DNA of 64,000 bases from Dehalobacter sp. DCA. GTDB taxonomy: Bacteria > Bacillota > Desulfitobacteriia > Desulfitobacteriales > Syntrophobotulaceae. Shown here in pieces: positions 46,263 to 55,900 of the stretch (position 1 is the stretch's first letter; every line of letters starts with the position of its first letter). The position numbers were made by a program, and so were the translations under genes. The DNA is taken from positions 1,674,001-1,738,000 of the forward strand of contig NC_018866.1 in the NCBI RefSeq assembly GCF_000305775.1, written 5' to 3'. The notes under the pieces are model-generated. The model did no database searches and was not told the DNA's origin. It was given only the letters and a program-made list of their open reading frames with translations.

Positions 46263-46830
46263 TTTAAACCTCTATGTCCAGTGCATCGATTGGGCTGTGT
46301 ATTTTGGCTAGATCCCGTTGGCTTACATGGGTATATATTTCTGTTGTTTTAGAATTTTTATGCCCTAAAAGTTCCTGGATATATCTCAGATCCGTACCGC
46401 CTTCCAGCAAATGGGTGGCAAAGGAGTGTCTGAGTGATGAACAGATACATCTTTCTTAATATTTGCTTTTATGCAGGCTTCCTAAAAAATATTTTGAACA
46501 CTCCGTTCCGATAGGTGACGTCCTTCATTTCCTCCCTTAAAGAGCCAGTCTTTCACCTTCTATTCGCTTACATATTTTCTTAAAATATTTAGTGTAATTT
46601 CAGATAGAATTGAATACCGGTCTTTTCTCCCTTTGGCCTGCCGGATATGGATAAGCATTCTGCTTTTATCAATGTCATTCACTTGCAGATTAACCACTTC
46701 ACTTACCCTTAAACCAGCAGAATATATTAAAAACAATACTCAAAAGTTACAAAGAGTTCCCTTTGATTTTCTTCCTGGGCGTTGACATATACAGCCATCT
46801 TTCTGCTCCATTCTTACATAATGGAAATAT
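46263..46830 (-). pseudogene. Tyrosine recombinase, XerC/D-type, disrupted
   Basis: Segments in order: YSAGLRVSEVVNLQVNDIDKSRMLIHIRQAKGRKDRYSILSE, stop, VKDWLFKGGNEGRHLSERSVQNIF, stop, [15 protein letters not shown], frameshift, [39 protein letters not shown]. The catalytic Arg, HxxR, His and Tyr are recognisable. At least two stops and one frameshift, and the N-terminal SAM-like domain is missing. The IntI-specific extra domain between the second and third motif is absent. Same direction as the cassettes. Confidence 0.85.
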
Positions 46831-46924
46831 TACTAATAAATACCATTACAAAAATATTTTAACTTCTTTAATTTGCATGGTCAATCCTGAAAAATAATTT
46901 TGGTATTATTTCGGAAACTTCTTT

Positions 46925-47090
46925 TCATGTCATATGCGTTTATCCGAATAAACAGCTTCAAGCGCTTTGGAACCAGTACGGTGAAAGCAATTTTGAGCTT
47001 TCTGTCTTGATGGTTTTGAAGTACGAGAATACAGAATCAGATCGAACCGACGAAGAGTCCAAGACTTTTTTGACTCACATGGGTATATTT
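46925..47090 (+). pseudogene. Possible GIY-YIG nuclease fragment
   Basis: A stretch YPNKQLQALWNQYGESNFELSVLMVLKYE resembles the second half of GIY-YIG nuclease family proteins. The catalytic GIY-YIG region is not present upstream. Weak evidence. Confidence 0.4.
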
Positions 47091-47104
47091 TTCTGTAGTA
47101 TACC

Positions 47105-47132
47105 TCCTCGAATTCGGATTCGGCTCCGAATT
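47105..47132. repeat. Short palindromic repeat, copy 1
   Basis: ATTCGGATTCGGCTCCGAAT with flanking AATT/TTTGAG; same core as at 47757-47784 and, with one change, 53403-53428. Stem ATTCGGA / TCCGAAT. Confidence 0.7.
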
Positions 47133-47170
47133 TGAGGAGGTATGCCGTCCAGCTCCGTTCTCTTTTTTCC

Positions 47171-48091
47171 TTACTGCCCATCTCCGCAGGGGCAAGCCTC
47201 CCTGCTCCACGCCTCGTCTTTACGCCACACATCCATAAGATCGCAAACCTTATTCTTATAAATGATATACGTCTCCTTGTCATTAGGGGCGATTTCGCGC
47301 AGCTTTTGCTTTACTTCCCTAACGGTTTGATCCAAGTTTTCACAGAGGAAGGCGAGATGGTTAGCCCTGACTTTGAGCGAACTCTTCATGAAGTTATTTC
47401 TCATCCTCTCGTAGCTCTGGGCGGATGAGCTTTTTCGGAGCGATTCCAGCGAATCATTCAGCTGTCTGGCCGTTATAGCGAGTTCTTCTTTGGACGCCTT
47501 GACGTTCTCCAATTGGGCCTTTAGATTGGCGAGTTCCGCAGTCAGCTCGGTGATGGTACCACTTTGGTCTTCCACTTTTTTCTGGAAGTCCGCGTTCTCT
47601 TGCTGGGTCTGGTCTTTTTCTTGCCGGGCCTGCGTCCGTTCCTTGACCGCCTGACGCAGTTCCTGGGTGGTCATGCCTTTGACATCCATATCGACGATGA
47701 ATTGCGCCCGTTCCTCCTTCGGGATACCTAAAAGAAGCACCGCCTGGCTGTAGTTTAATTTCGGATTCGGCTCCGAATTTGAGTAGGTAAGCTGTCCTTC
47801 TCCATACTCTTTGAAGATACGCATCAGTTTATTGGCCCTGCTTTGGGAGAAATCGACCGACTCCTCCAGCCACTTGCCCCATTCTCCAAACTTAAGAAAG
47901 GCTTTGGCCTCCGTCAACCGTCTTCCAATCTCGACGATAGCGGTAAGGTAGATATTCTCAGCCTGATATTTGATCATGTTAATCTCAGCCGCTATGACAT
48001 GCGGCGTACGTCCGCTGATGACATCAGGTACTGTATTGCTTACTGGATCATTCTCCGGATCGGTTGCTGTATCCTTTGCTGGATACGTCAT
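47171..48091 (-). CDS. DUF3102 protein
   Basis: 306 residues from ATG 48091, preceded by AAAGGAGTG. DUF3102 region about residues 25-150 (IAAEINMIKYQAENIYLTAIVEIGRRLTEAKAFLKFGEWGKWLEESVDFSQSRANKLMRIF). The rest is a long coiled coil (residues ~155-235) and a short helical tail. Common on phages and integrative elements of Firmicutes, role unknown. Contains an in-frame copy of a short palindromic repeat (residues SNSEPNPKL). Confidence 0.85.
   Translation of the reverse strand: MTYPAKDTATDPENDPVSNTVPDVISGRTPHVIAAEINMIKYQAENIYLTAIVEIGRRLTEAKAFLKFGEWGKWLEESVDFSQSRANKLMRIFKEYGEGQLTYSNSEPNPKLNYSQAVLLLGIPKEERAQFIVDMDVKGMTTQELRQAVKERTQARQEKDQTQQENADFQKKVEDQSGTITELTAELANLKAQLENVKASKEELAITARQLNDSLESLRKSSSAQSYERMRNNFMKSSLKVRANHLAFLCENLDQTVREVKQKLREIAPNDKETYIIYKNKVCDLMDVWRKDEAWSREACPCGDGQ
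47757..47784. repeat. Short palindromic repeat, copy 2
   Basis: Same core as copy 1, here inside the DUF3102 coding region, encoding NSEPNPKL without breaking the frame. Confidence 0.7.
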
Positions 48092-48225
48092 GATATCCAC
48101 ACTCCTTTGGACTAATTTCACTTATAGGATATGTGGCCATGCTTAAAAGTGTACTACCTCAGTCGTTAAGCATTCGCATGGTCAATCCTTAAAAATATCT
48201 TGATTCCAAATACAAAATAAAAAAC

Positions 48226-48268
48226 AAAAGTATTGCTAACCACAAAAAATGGTTAGCAATACTTCTAT
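48226..48268 (-). terminator. Terminator of the nrdD-nrdG operon
   Basis: Perfect 14-bp stem AAGTATTGCTAACC / GGTTAGCAATACTT with nine-base loop; on the minus strand it is followed by TTGTTTTTTATTTT. Confidence 0.93.
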
Positions 48269-48281
48269 TCTTACTAATCTT

Positions 48282-48953
48282 CTATTTCAGGCCACGGACT
48301 GGACAATTCAGCTTCTCTCCCATTTCTTTGAGCCATGAGTCAGGATAAGCATCATAAGTTTTCCCGTCGAGCACGCCCTGGGGGGACTGGCGAAACTGCT
48401 GGAGCACCCAGGGAGTTTCATTTCCGAGGAACTCACGGATTAGCTTTAGATCTTCAAATGTATGCCAGACCGGCAGTACCGTAGTTCTGAATTCGTATGC
48501 AATTGTACTCGCCCTGATCCATTGGATGGTTTCAAACGCCGCCTCTCCGCTGTTTTTGCACGCGGTCAGCTTCTCGTATTTATCAGGAGTACATTTAATA
48601 TCCATGGCAATATAGTCCAGGAAAGGAGCCAGCTCCCGGAGTTTTTCCGGGCTGCTTCCATTGGTATCCAATTTCACCTTGAAACCGAGCGCTTTGACCT
48701 CTCTTACAAAGGGATTCAGATCCGGGGATAAAAGCGGCTCCCCGCCAGTAAGACAAACACCGTCCAGTAATCCTTTCCTGGTCTTCATAAATTCAATGAC
48801 AGCAGAAGGAGAAGTCCGTGACTTCTCCTTCTTGTTGACCAAAGCAGGGTTATGGCAGTAGCCACACTGGAAATTACAACCTCCAAAAAAGACCGTTGCT
48901 ACGATATGTCCAGGATAATCGACAAGAGAGAAAGGTTCAATATCCATTAGCAT
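48282..48953 (-). CDS. nrdG: Anaerobic ribonucleoside-triphosphate reductase activating protein
   Basis: 223 residues, radical SAM with CNFQCGYC at residues 26-33; GGEPLLS downstream. Generates the glycyl radical on NrdD. Longer than the short E. coli NrdG and of the PflA-like length seen in Clostridia. 91 bp after nrdD. Confidence 0.92.
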   Translation of the reverse strand: MLMDIEPFSLVDYPGHIVATVFFGGCNFQCGYCHNPALVNKKEKSRTSPSAVIEFMKTRKGLLDGVCLTGGEPLLSPDLNPFVREVKALGFKVKLDTNGSSPEKLRELAPFLDYIAMDIKCTPDKYEKLTACKNSGEAAFETIQWIRASTIAYEFRTTVLPVWHTFEDLKLIREFLGNETPWVLQQFRQSPQGVLDGKTYDAYPDSWLKEMGEKLNCPVRGLK

Positions 48954-49044
48954 CTGCGATCACCAATCCTTGTTCTGCTTTATACTAAATACCTGTACTC
49001 GTAAAAGTTTCTGCATAAAATAGATACGTTGTGACAACTTACCC

Positions 49045-51168
49045 TTACTTTGCTACACCGTCAAACAGACTTGGCGTGACGCCCGTAACACGGTATTTGA
49101 TGGTTTCTTGTTTCTCTTCCTGTTTGCCGGGATTCATGGCGGAGATTGGTCTATAGAAGCCGGTGACCCTCGTCATGACTAAGGTTTCCCTGCCGCACTC
49201 GGGGCAGTTGAAGTGTTCGCCTTTGATATACTTGTGGTCTTCGCAGATGCTAAAGGTCGGAGTCAGCGTGAAATACGGCAGCTGGAAGTTCTCAAACACC
49301 CTGCGTACGACGGCCTTGGCGACGGCAAGATCATCGAGACTTTCAGCCAGATAGCCATGAAGCACGGTCCCGCCGGTATAAAGCGTCTGCAGGTCATCCT
49401 GAAGCTCGACGGCACGGAACAGGTCGCTGGTATAGCCCACAGGCAGGTGGGTGGAGTTCGTGTAATAGGGTTCATTGTCGCCGGCCGTAATCATATCGGG
49501 ATAATGCTTTTTGTTGATTTTGGCTAGACGGTAGCTCGTACCTTCCGCAGGCGTTGCCTCAAGGTTATAGAGGTCTCCGTCTTGCTCCTGGAATTCCTGG
49601 ATGCGGTCTCTCATATAGTTCAATGTTTCCTTGGCAAAATTCTGTCCGAAAACAGTGGTGATGTCATCGGCGTCCGAAGTAAAATTACGGATCGCTTCAT
49701 TCATGCCGACTAGACCGATCGTCGAGAAGTGGTTTGTCCAGTACTTGCCGAAACGTTTCTTGATATCCCTCAGATAAAATTTGGTATACGGGTACAAGCC
49801 ATTGTCCGTCAGGATCTCCAGCGTTTTGCGTTTGGTCTGCAGCGAGGACCGGGCGATGTTCATGTGGTTATCAATCAGCGTGATGAACTGATCCCAGTTG
49901 CCCTTAGCCAGATAACCGTACAACGGCAGGTTCAAGGTTACAACGCCAATGCTTCCCGTGAGCGGGTTGGCTCCGAACAGGCCACCGCCGCGTTTTCTGA
50001 GTTCCCTATTGTCCAGACGCAGACGGCAGCACATGCTTCTGGCGTCCTCCGGATTCATATCGGAATTGATAAAATTCGCAAAATACGGGATTCCATATTT
50101 GTCGGTCATTTTAAAGATCGCTCTCGATACTTCACTGTTCCAGTCAAAGCCCTTCGTGATGTTGTATGTCGGGATCGGGAAGCTAAAAATATTGCCGTCA
50201 GCATCACCTTCGAGCATGACCTCGCAGAACGCCATATTGATGATATCCATCTCAGCTTGATATTCCCGGTATGGCGTATCCAGGAATTTGCCGTCAACGA
50301 CAGCGGGCTCATCTTTGATGGCCGATTCGGCCGCCCGCACATCGAGCGTAATATTAAAGAATGGAGACTGGAAACCTACCCTGGTCGGGACGTTGACATT
50401 GAAAATAAATTCCTGAATCCCCTGTGTGCCTTGTTTATAATCAAGGTTATCCACTCTGACGAACGGAGCAAGATAGGTATCAAAGCTGGAGAGCGCCTGA
50501 GCACCGGCAGCTTCTCCCTGTAAGGTATAAACGAAATTAACGATCTGTCCGAGTGCGGAACGGAAGTGTTTGGCCGGTCTGGAGGTCGTCTTGCCTTCCG
50601 CGCCCCTAAAGCCCACCAGAAGCAGATCTTTGAGATCCCAGCCGACGCAATATGGAGCAAGGTCTCCCATGTCATGATTATGCAAAGCACCGGAATCGTG
50701 CGCTTTACCGACTTCAGACGGAAGCAGGGACTGCCAGAAAGCATTGGTCGCTTTGCTGGTTACAAACCGGTTAAGCCCCTGAACCGAAAATCCCATATTG
50801 GAATTCTCTTTGATTTCCCAGGTTCCCAGCCCCAGGTAATCAGAGAATAATTGATTGTTATCGTTTTTGGCGCTTTCCTGATTTCGAATGATTTCATGCT
50901 GGAAGCGGTACCGGATATATGCTCTGGCGACATTGGTATTTCCTGTCTGCATCAGGACATCTTCGACTTTGTCCTGAATCTGCTCGATTTGGAAGCCTTC
51001 ATTCTTACTGTAAGCAGCTTCCAATTCTGAGAATACCCTGTCGGTAACGATCTTCGCCCAGTTAGTGACATTGGGGGTTTCGGTAGCGATAAAAGCCTTT
51101 TCTACCGCCTTGCGAATCTTCTCTTGATTAAAAATTTCTCTTCTTCCATCCCTTTTCACAACGTACAT
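49045..51168 (-). CDS. nrdD: Anaerobic (class III) ribonucleoside-triphosphate reductase
   Basis: 707 residues. ATP-cone regulatory domain at residues 1-90 (VVKRDGRREIFNQEKIRKAVEKAF). Catalytic barrel follows. C-terminal CEDH ... CPECG holds the structural zinc, and RVTGFYRP contains the glycyl-radical Gly. Reduces ribonucleotides without oxygen. AGGAGG eight bases before ATG. Confidence 0.96.
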   Translation of the reverse strand: MYVVKRDGRREIFNQEKIRKAVEKAFIATETPNVTNWAKIVTDRVFSELEAAYSKNEGFQIEQIQDKVEDVLMQTGNTNVARAYIRYRFQHEIIRNQESAKNDNNQLFSDYLGLGTWEIKENSNMGFSVQGLNRFVTSKATNAFWQSLLPSEVGKAHDSGALHNHDMGDLAPYCVGWDLKDLLLVGFRGAEGKTTSRPAKHFRSALGQIVNFVYTLQGEAAGAQALSSFDTYLAPFVRVDNLDYKQGTQGIQEFIFNVNVPTRVGFQSPFFNITLDVRAAESAIKDEPAVVDGKFLDTPYREYQAEMDIINMAFCEVMLEGDADGNIFSFPIPTYNITKGFDWNSEVSRAIFKMTDKYGIPYFANFINSDMNPEDARSMCCRLRLDNRELRKRGGGLFGANPLTGSIGVVTLNLPLYGYLAKGNWDQFITLIDNHMNIARSSLQTKRKTLEILTDNGLYPYTKFYLRDIKKRFGKYWTNHFSTIGLVGMNEAIRNFTSDADDITTVFGQNFAKETLNYMRDRIQEFQEQDGDLYNLEATPAEGTSYRLAKINKKHYPDMITAGDNEPYYTNSTHLPVGYTSDLFRAVELQDDLQTLYTGGTVLHGYLAESLDDLAVAKAVVRRVFENFQLPYFTLTPTFSICEDHKYIKGEHFNCPECGRETLVMTRVTGFYRPISAMNPGKQEEKQETIKYRVTGVTPSLFDGVAK

Positions 51169-51250
51169 GGCTTAGTCCTCCTGCTCCCATATATATTTAT
51201 TTGCATGGATATCCTGTCTTTATCGCAAGGATCTCAATTGGGGGACTGTT

Positions 51251-51718
51251 TTATTTGCGACGCTTTACCAGTCCGTTCAACTCTTCCATAAACTTCTGAA
51301 TATCCTTGAACTGCCTGTAAACAGAAGCAAAGCGAATATACGCAATTTCATCTATTTCAAACAGTTTTTTCATGACGGCTTCGCCGACCAGTTCGCTCGG
51401 CACTTCGCGATCGTTGATATCACGCATTTCTCTTTCGATATCAGTGACCATTGTTTCCAGCTGCTCAGTGGACACGGGGCGTTTTTCACAGGCCTTGTTC
51501 AAACCTGACAGCAGTTTGTGACGGGAAAAGGGCTCTCTTCTGCCATCCTTTTTCACGACAATCAGCTGAAAATCCTCGTAGCGCTCATACGTCGTAAAAC
51601 GCTTTGTGCAGACATCGCATTCCCGTCTGCGTCGGATAGCAGTACCTTCCTCAATTTGTCTGGAATCCAGCACCTTCGTGTCGTCACTCTGGCAAAAAGG
51701 ACAGCGCAATACCCTCAT
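51251..51718 (-). CDS. nrdR: Transcriptional repressor NrdR
   Basis: 155 residues from ATG 51718 ([20 protein letters not shown]); an upstream ATG at 51799 lies beyond both NrdR boxes and is rejected. Zinc ribbon CPFC ... CDVC, then an ATP-cone ([24 protein letters not shown]). Represses ribonucleotide reductase genes when dATP is high. Directly upstream of nrdD on the same strand, 82 bp apart. Confidence 0.96.
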   Translation of the reverse strand: MRVLRCPFCQSDDTKVLDSRQIEEGTAIRRRRECDVCTKRFTTYERYEDFQLIVVKKDGRREPFSRHKLLSGLNKACEKRPVSTEQLETMVTDIEREMRDINDREVPSELVGEAVMKKLFEIDEIAYIRFASVYRQFKDIQKFMEELNGLVKRRK

Positions 51719-51722
51719 CCTT

Positions 51723-51768
51723 CCTATATCTTGTATATTCCTTATTTTATCAACACTATATATAGTAA
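51723..51768 (-). promoter_or_regulatory. nrdR: Tandem NrdR boxes
   Basis: Two 10-bp cores, CTATATATAG (51756-51765) and CAAGATATAG on the minus strand (51724-51733), lie 32 bp apart centre to centre. The first has ACA and TAA-type arms matching acaCwAtATaTwGtgt at 14 of 16. This spacing is the known NrdR arrangement. Implies autoregulation of nrdR and, by read-through, of nrdDG. Confidence 0.85.
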
Positions 51769-51986
51769 GCAATCGCCTTTTATTGGCGTTTTTATGCATC
51801 TAAGGCCTTCTATATGGATTATTTTACGTTTTGCTTGCGATTTTAGTTCTTGAAGATTTTATGCAAAACATTACTTAAGTCCCAAATCATTGCAAAATAA
51901 ATAAATCAAGACAAACACACTTCCGTCAAAAAAACATATCCTTTTATTGTAAATATATTCCATTATAACCATAAGGAGGAATCCCC

Positions 51987-52754
51987 ATGAGTATTGGTCA
52001 ACCCTCCTATCTTCTGCAAAAAGTTGCACCGATTGTACTGAGGGAACTTCAGCCATACATCGCCGGTAAAGTTGGTCCCCTCGTTGCTGAAAAGATTGGC
52101 ATGCCCATTGCCAGGAAAGTCGGACTTCCACTTGCTAAAAGAATAGGTATTCCTATGGCCCGTAAAACCGGTACCTTTTTGTTGAACCGGGTCGGCTATC
52201 CGCTTATTAATAAAGTCATTTTTAAAGGAAATCCCCCTTCATTCCTCTTGCCCGGAAATCCCCAGGCAAACAGTGGCACAGGAATAAAGACAATAGTGAC
52301 AGAAGCAGGATCAGGACTTGGACCAAGTTCAGGATCAGGAAATGGTGCCGGTACTGGAATAAGCACCGGTTCAGGTACAGTTATTAATACAAGTAAAGGC
52401 ATAAAAAGGACAAAAAGAACAGAAACCGGAATAGAATCTGAAGCAGGTGTACGCGGGAGAAAACAAACCAAAGCAGAAAAAAAGATTGAAAAGCAAAACA
52501 GAAAGCGTCAAAAAACACGGAGAGGCTTGTTTAGCTTTGGTAAAAATCTTCAGTCCTTCCCGACTGGAATCCGTCCGCAGAACCAGATTGTACCCGGGCC
52601 GGCCGTTCCTTCTCCTACCCCGGAAGCTCTGAGTACCTTTGCCCAACCTGTTGTTCAAAATCCAACTGTCCAAAATCCTTATGAACTATTTGATCAAAAT
52701 CAGAATTATACTTCCAGTCTATTTAGCAGAAGAAGGCAAAACTATGGTTTTTGA
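51987..52754 (+). CDS. Hypothetical protein, repetitive amphipathic N-terminus
   Basis: 255 residues. Residues 15-75 are a repeated VGxPLAxKIGxPxARK-like pattern (KVGPLVAEKIGMPIARKVG); residues ~90-130 are Gly/Ser/Thr-rich; residues ~135-180 very basic (KRTKRTETG, KQTKAEKKIEKQNRKR); then a Pro/Gln/Asn tail. Not recognised; possibly a surface or spore-coat-like structural protein. Strong AAGGAGG ribosome-binding site. Confidence 0.65.
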   Translation: MSIGQPSYLLQKVAPIVLRELQPYIAGKVGPLVAEKIGMPIARKVGLPLAKRIGIPMARKTGTFLLNRVGYPLINKVIFKGNPPSFLLPGNPQANSGTGIKTIVTEAGSGLGPSSGSGNGAGTGISTGSGTVINTSKGIKRTKRTETGIESEAGVRGRKQTKAEKKIEKQNRKRQKTRRGLFSFGKNLQSFPTGIRPQNQIVPGPAVPSPTPEALSTFAQPVVQNPTVQNPYELFDQNQNYTSSLFSRRRQNYGF

Positions 52755-52851
52755 AAAATTCAAACACAGATAACAGCTATGAAAAGTCAAAGAAATCCTT
52801 AGGAGAAAGAGGCTGGTAAGGCTCTATAAAAACTAGTTGACAACACACAAG

Positions 52852-52895
52852 ACGCATGAAATCCCGCCTCAGTCTCGAGACGGGATTTCATGCGT
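52852..52895. terminator. Bidirectional terminator between the hypothetical gene and metH
   Basis: Perfect 15-bp stem ACGCATGAAATCCCG / CGGGATTTCATGCGT. Serves both convergent genes. Confidence 0.9.
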
Positions 52896-52907
52896 TTGTT
52901 ACAGAGA

Positions 52908-55900
52908 TCAACGGTTAATATTAAATATCTTAGCTTCGGGATGAGAAAAAACAACAGCGGTAACAGACGCTTCGGGGTCCATCATGAAATTCTCTGTCAG
53001 TGTTATTCCAATCTCCTCCGGTTTCAGCAGTCTGAATAGCTTGGCCTGTTCTTCCAGTGCAGGGTAGATCGGATAGCCCGGAGAAACCCGGATGCCGTTA
53101 TCAATCCCCCAGATTTTACGCATTTTTTCATGCATGATGTCAGCAAATCCTTCAACCAGCTCCAAGGCCAGGACCTGAAGAAGAAACGACTTCAGGTATT
53201 CGCCCTTGTCCCGGTAATTCTCGGCCTTTTCTCTAATTCCCAGGCCCGTAGTCAGCGCAAACATACCAAGATAATCATACGCCTGCTCCTGACCGTCAAG
53301 CTTATTCCAGGGACGGACATAATCAGCGAGACAAAGGCCATTATCTTTTTGCTGACGCGGAAAACTGAGTTCTTCAAGGACAATATTTGAAGCTTTCGGA
53401 CTCAAATTCGGATTCGGATCCGAATTTAGAATAGCGACCGTATTTCCGTTCGCACAGGCCGGATAAAACGCAAATACCCCATTGACCGTAATCAGCTTGT
53501 GTTCCTGAATTTCTTCCAGGAACTTCTGAACAAATTTCTGAATTTCTGCTGATTTGTCTTTAGGAACATCTGCAGAATCCAACAGGAGACTTTCCGCTGC
53601 CTTGATTTCTTCCTGGGAAGGGTGGCGCAGTTTGTTTTTGACACCGAGATAACGCCTCAGGATAAAAGGCAAATCGAGGTTCGGGACGATCTCCGTCAGT
53701 GGATAATCCAGAAGAATCTCCCTTGCTGTATGCTGCGGGCGGCAGACAGGTCCGTCAAAGCTGACCGGCGAAAATTTATTTTCGATGTGGTTGTCAGAAA
53801 TACTGCCGGAGATACTGTCTGGGATGTTACCGGAAATAGTACCAGCATTACCGACCTGATCATTATTTTTAGCTGCGTTATAGCTTCCTGAATCATTGAC
53901 TGGCTTTCTTTTGAGACCATTCAGGAGATTCAGGCCAACCATGGCGTCGCGCGCATACAGGACTGGTCCTCCGTATTGCGGGGCAATCTTCTCCTCGGTA
54001 TATTTGCGCGACAGAGCCGCGCCTCCGAGAATCAGCGGGGTATTGATTCCAGCTGCCTGCAGGTCCTGGGCCGTCAGCAGCATTTGCTGAACCGATTTGA
54101 CCAGAAGTCCTGATAAACCGATCGCATCAGGGGCCTCTTTCCTAGCCGCTTCAATCAGCTGTTCAGAACTGACTTTGACGCCAAGGTTGACCACCTTATA
54201 GCCGTTATTGGACAGGATGATTTCCACAAGATTCTTACCGATGTCATGGACATCGCCCTTGACCGTTGCGAGCAGGATCTTCCCTTTGACCGCCTCTTCA
54301 GCTTTCTCCATCTGGGACTCCAGGATGGTCACCGCTGCCTTCATGACTTCAGCGCTCTGCAGAACTTCAGCCACGATCAGCTGGTTCCTGTTAAAGAGGC
54401 TGCCGACTTCCTCCATACCTTTCATCAGCGGGCCGTTAATAATTTCAAGCGGCCGGTATTTTGTCAGGGCCTCGTACAGATCATTCTCCAGGCCCTCTTT
54501 GGAGCCTTCCACAATCGCTCCTGCCAGCCGTTCCTCAACGGAAAGCCCGGACGTCTGTTTTTGTTCTGTGACCTTTTTCTCTCTGTAAAAATCGGTAAAA
54601 GCTTTTAAGGTCTGGTCATTCGTATTTAAGAGCAGATCCTCGGCCAGTTTTTTCTCTTCATGAGGAATCGTCGCATAACGTTCCAGTTTTTCGGAATTGA
54701 CAATCGCGTAGTCCAGCCCGGCTACGGTATTCAGATAGACGAAAACGGCATTCAGCACTTCCCGGCCTGCTGCAGGCAGACCGAAGGAGACATTGCTGAT
54801 CCCAAGAATCGTCTTGCATTCCGGATATTTGGCTTTGATCAGCCGCAGACCTTCAATGGTCTCAACTGCGGAACCGAGATACTTGACATCCCCGGTTCCT
54901 ACCGGGAATGTCAGCGGATCAAAGATAATGTCGGCAGCTGAAAGACCGTATTCATTCACCAGCAGATTGTAAGAGCGTCCGGCCACTTCGAGCTTGCGTT
55001 CCCGGGTCAGGGCCATACCCTGTTCATCGATTAAGCCAACCACGACTGCAGCCCCGAATTTTCGGAGCAGCGGAACAACTTCATCAAAGCGTTCCCGTCC
55101 GTTTTCAAGGTTGATCGAATTGATAATTGCTTTGCCCTGAATTAGCCGGAGTCCTGCTTCCAAAACCGCAGGATCGGTCGTATCCAGCATCAGCGGCGCT
55201 TTGACTTTATTGACAACGTGGGGCAGAAAACTGACCATATCCTTCAACTCGTCCCGGTCGGGATTGGCCACACAGACATCCACGATCTGAGCACCCTTCT
55301 TGACCTGGTTTCGGGCAATCTCGGAACCTTCTTCATAATATTCATCGGCAATCAGCTCCTTGAATTTGCGAGAGCCGATCACATTGGCCCGCTCTCCGAC
55401 CAGCAGCGGCCGGTTTTCTTCTTCAGGCCAGACCGCTTCGAGTCCTGCGACGCTGCTTCGTTCAGCAGCCCGTATTTGTCTCGGAGCGTACTTGGCCAAG
55501 GCTGCTGCCAGGGCTTCGATATGACGATCCGTCGTCCCGCAGCATCCACCGGCAATGTTCAGCCACCCTTTGGCTGCGTAAGCGGCCATCTTTCCGGCAA
55601 ACTCTTCCGGAGTTTCCTGGTAACCGCCTTCTTCATCCGGGAGCCCCGCATTCGGGTAACAGCTCACGGCGCAAGAGGCAAGTCCCTCCAGGGTTCTGAG
55701 GTGATCATTCATCAGTTCCGCTCCGGTGCCGCAGTTCATGCCGATGGCAGCCGGCTTCAGGTGCTGTATCGAAATATATAAGGCTTCAATATTCTGTCCT
55801 GCGAGCATCGTACCCGAGGGTTCAATCGTCACAGAAACGACCAGCGGCACCTCCCGCCCAAATTCAGCAAAGGCGCGCTGGATCCCGAGTCCTGCCGCCT

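Noticed and set aside
46263-46830. Calling the recombinase remnant a true integron integrase IntI
   Set aside because: The distance between the second Arg-region motif and the HSLRH motif is too short to hold the IntI-specific extra domain.
46930-47283. 117-codon open frame on the minus strand
   Set aside because: It overlaps the end of the DUF3102 gene in another frame, has Arg/Ser-rich low-complexity sequence and no ribosome-binding site.
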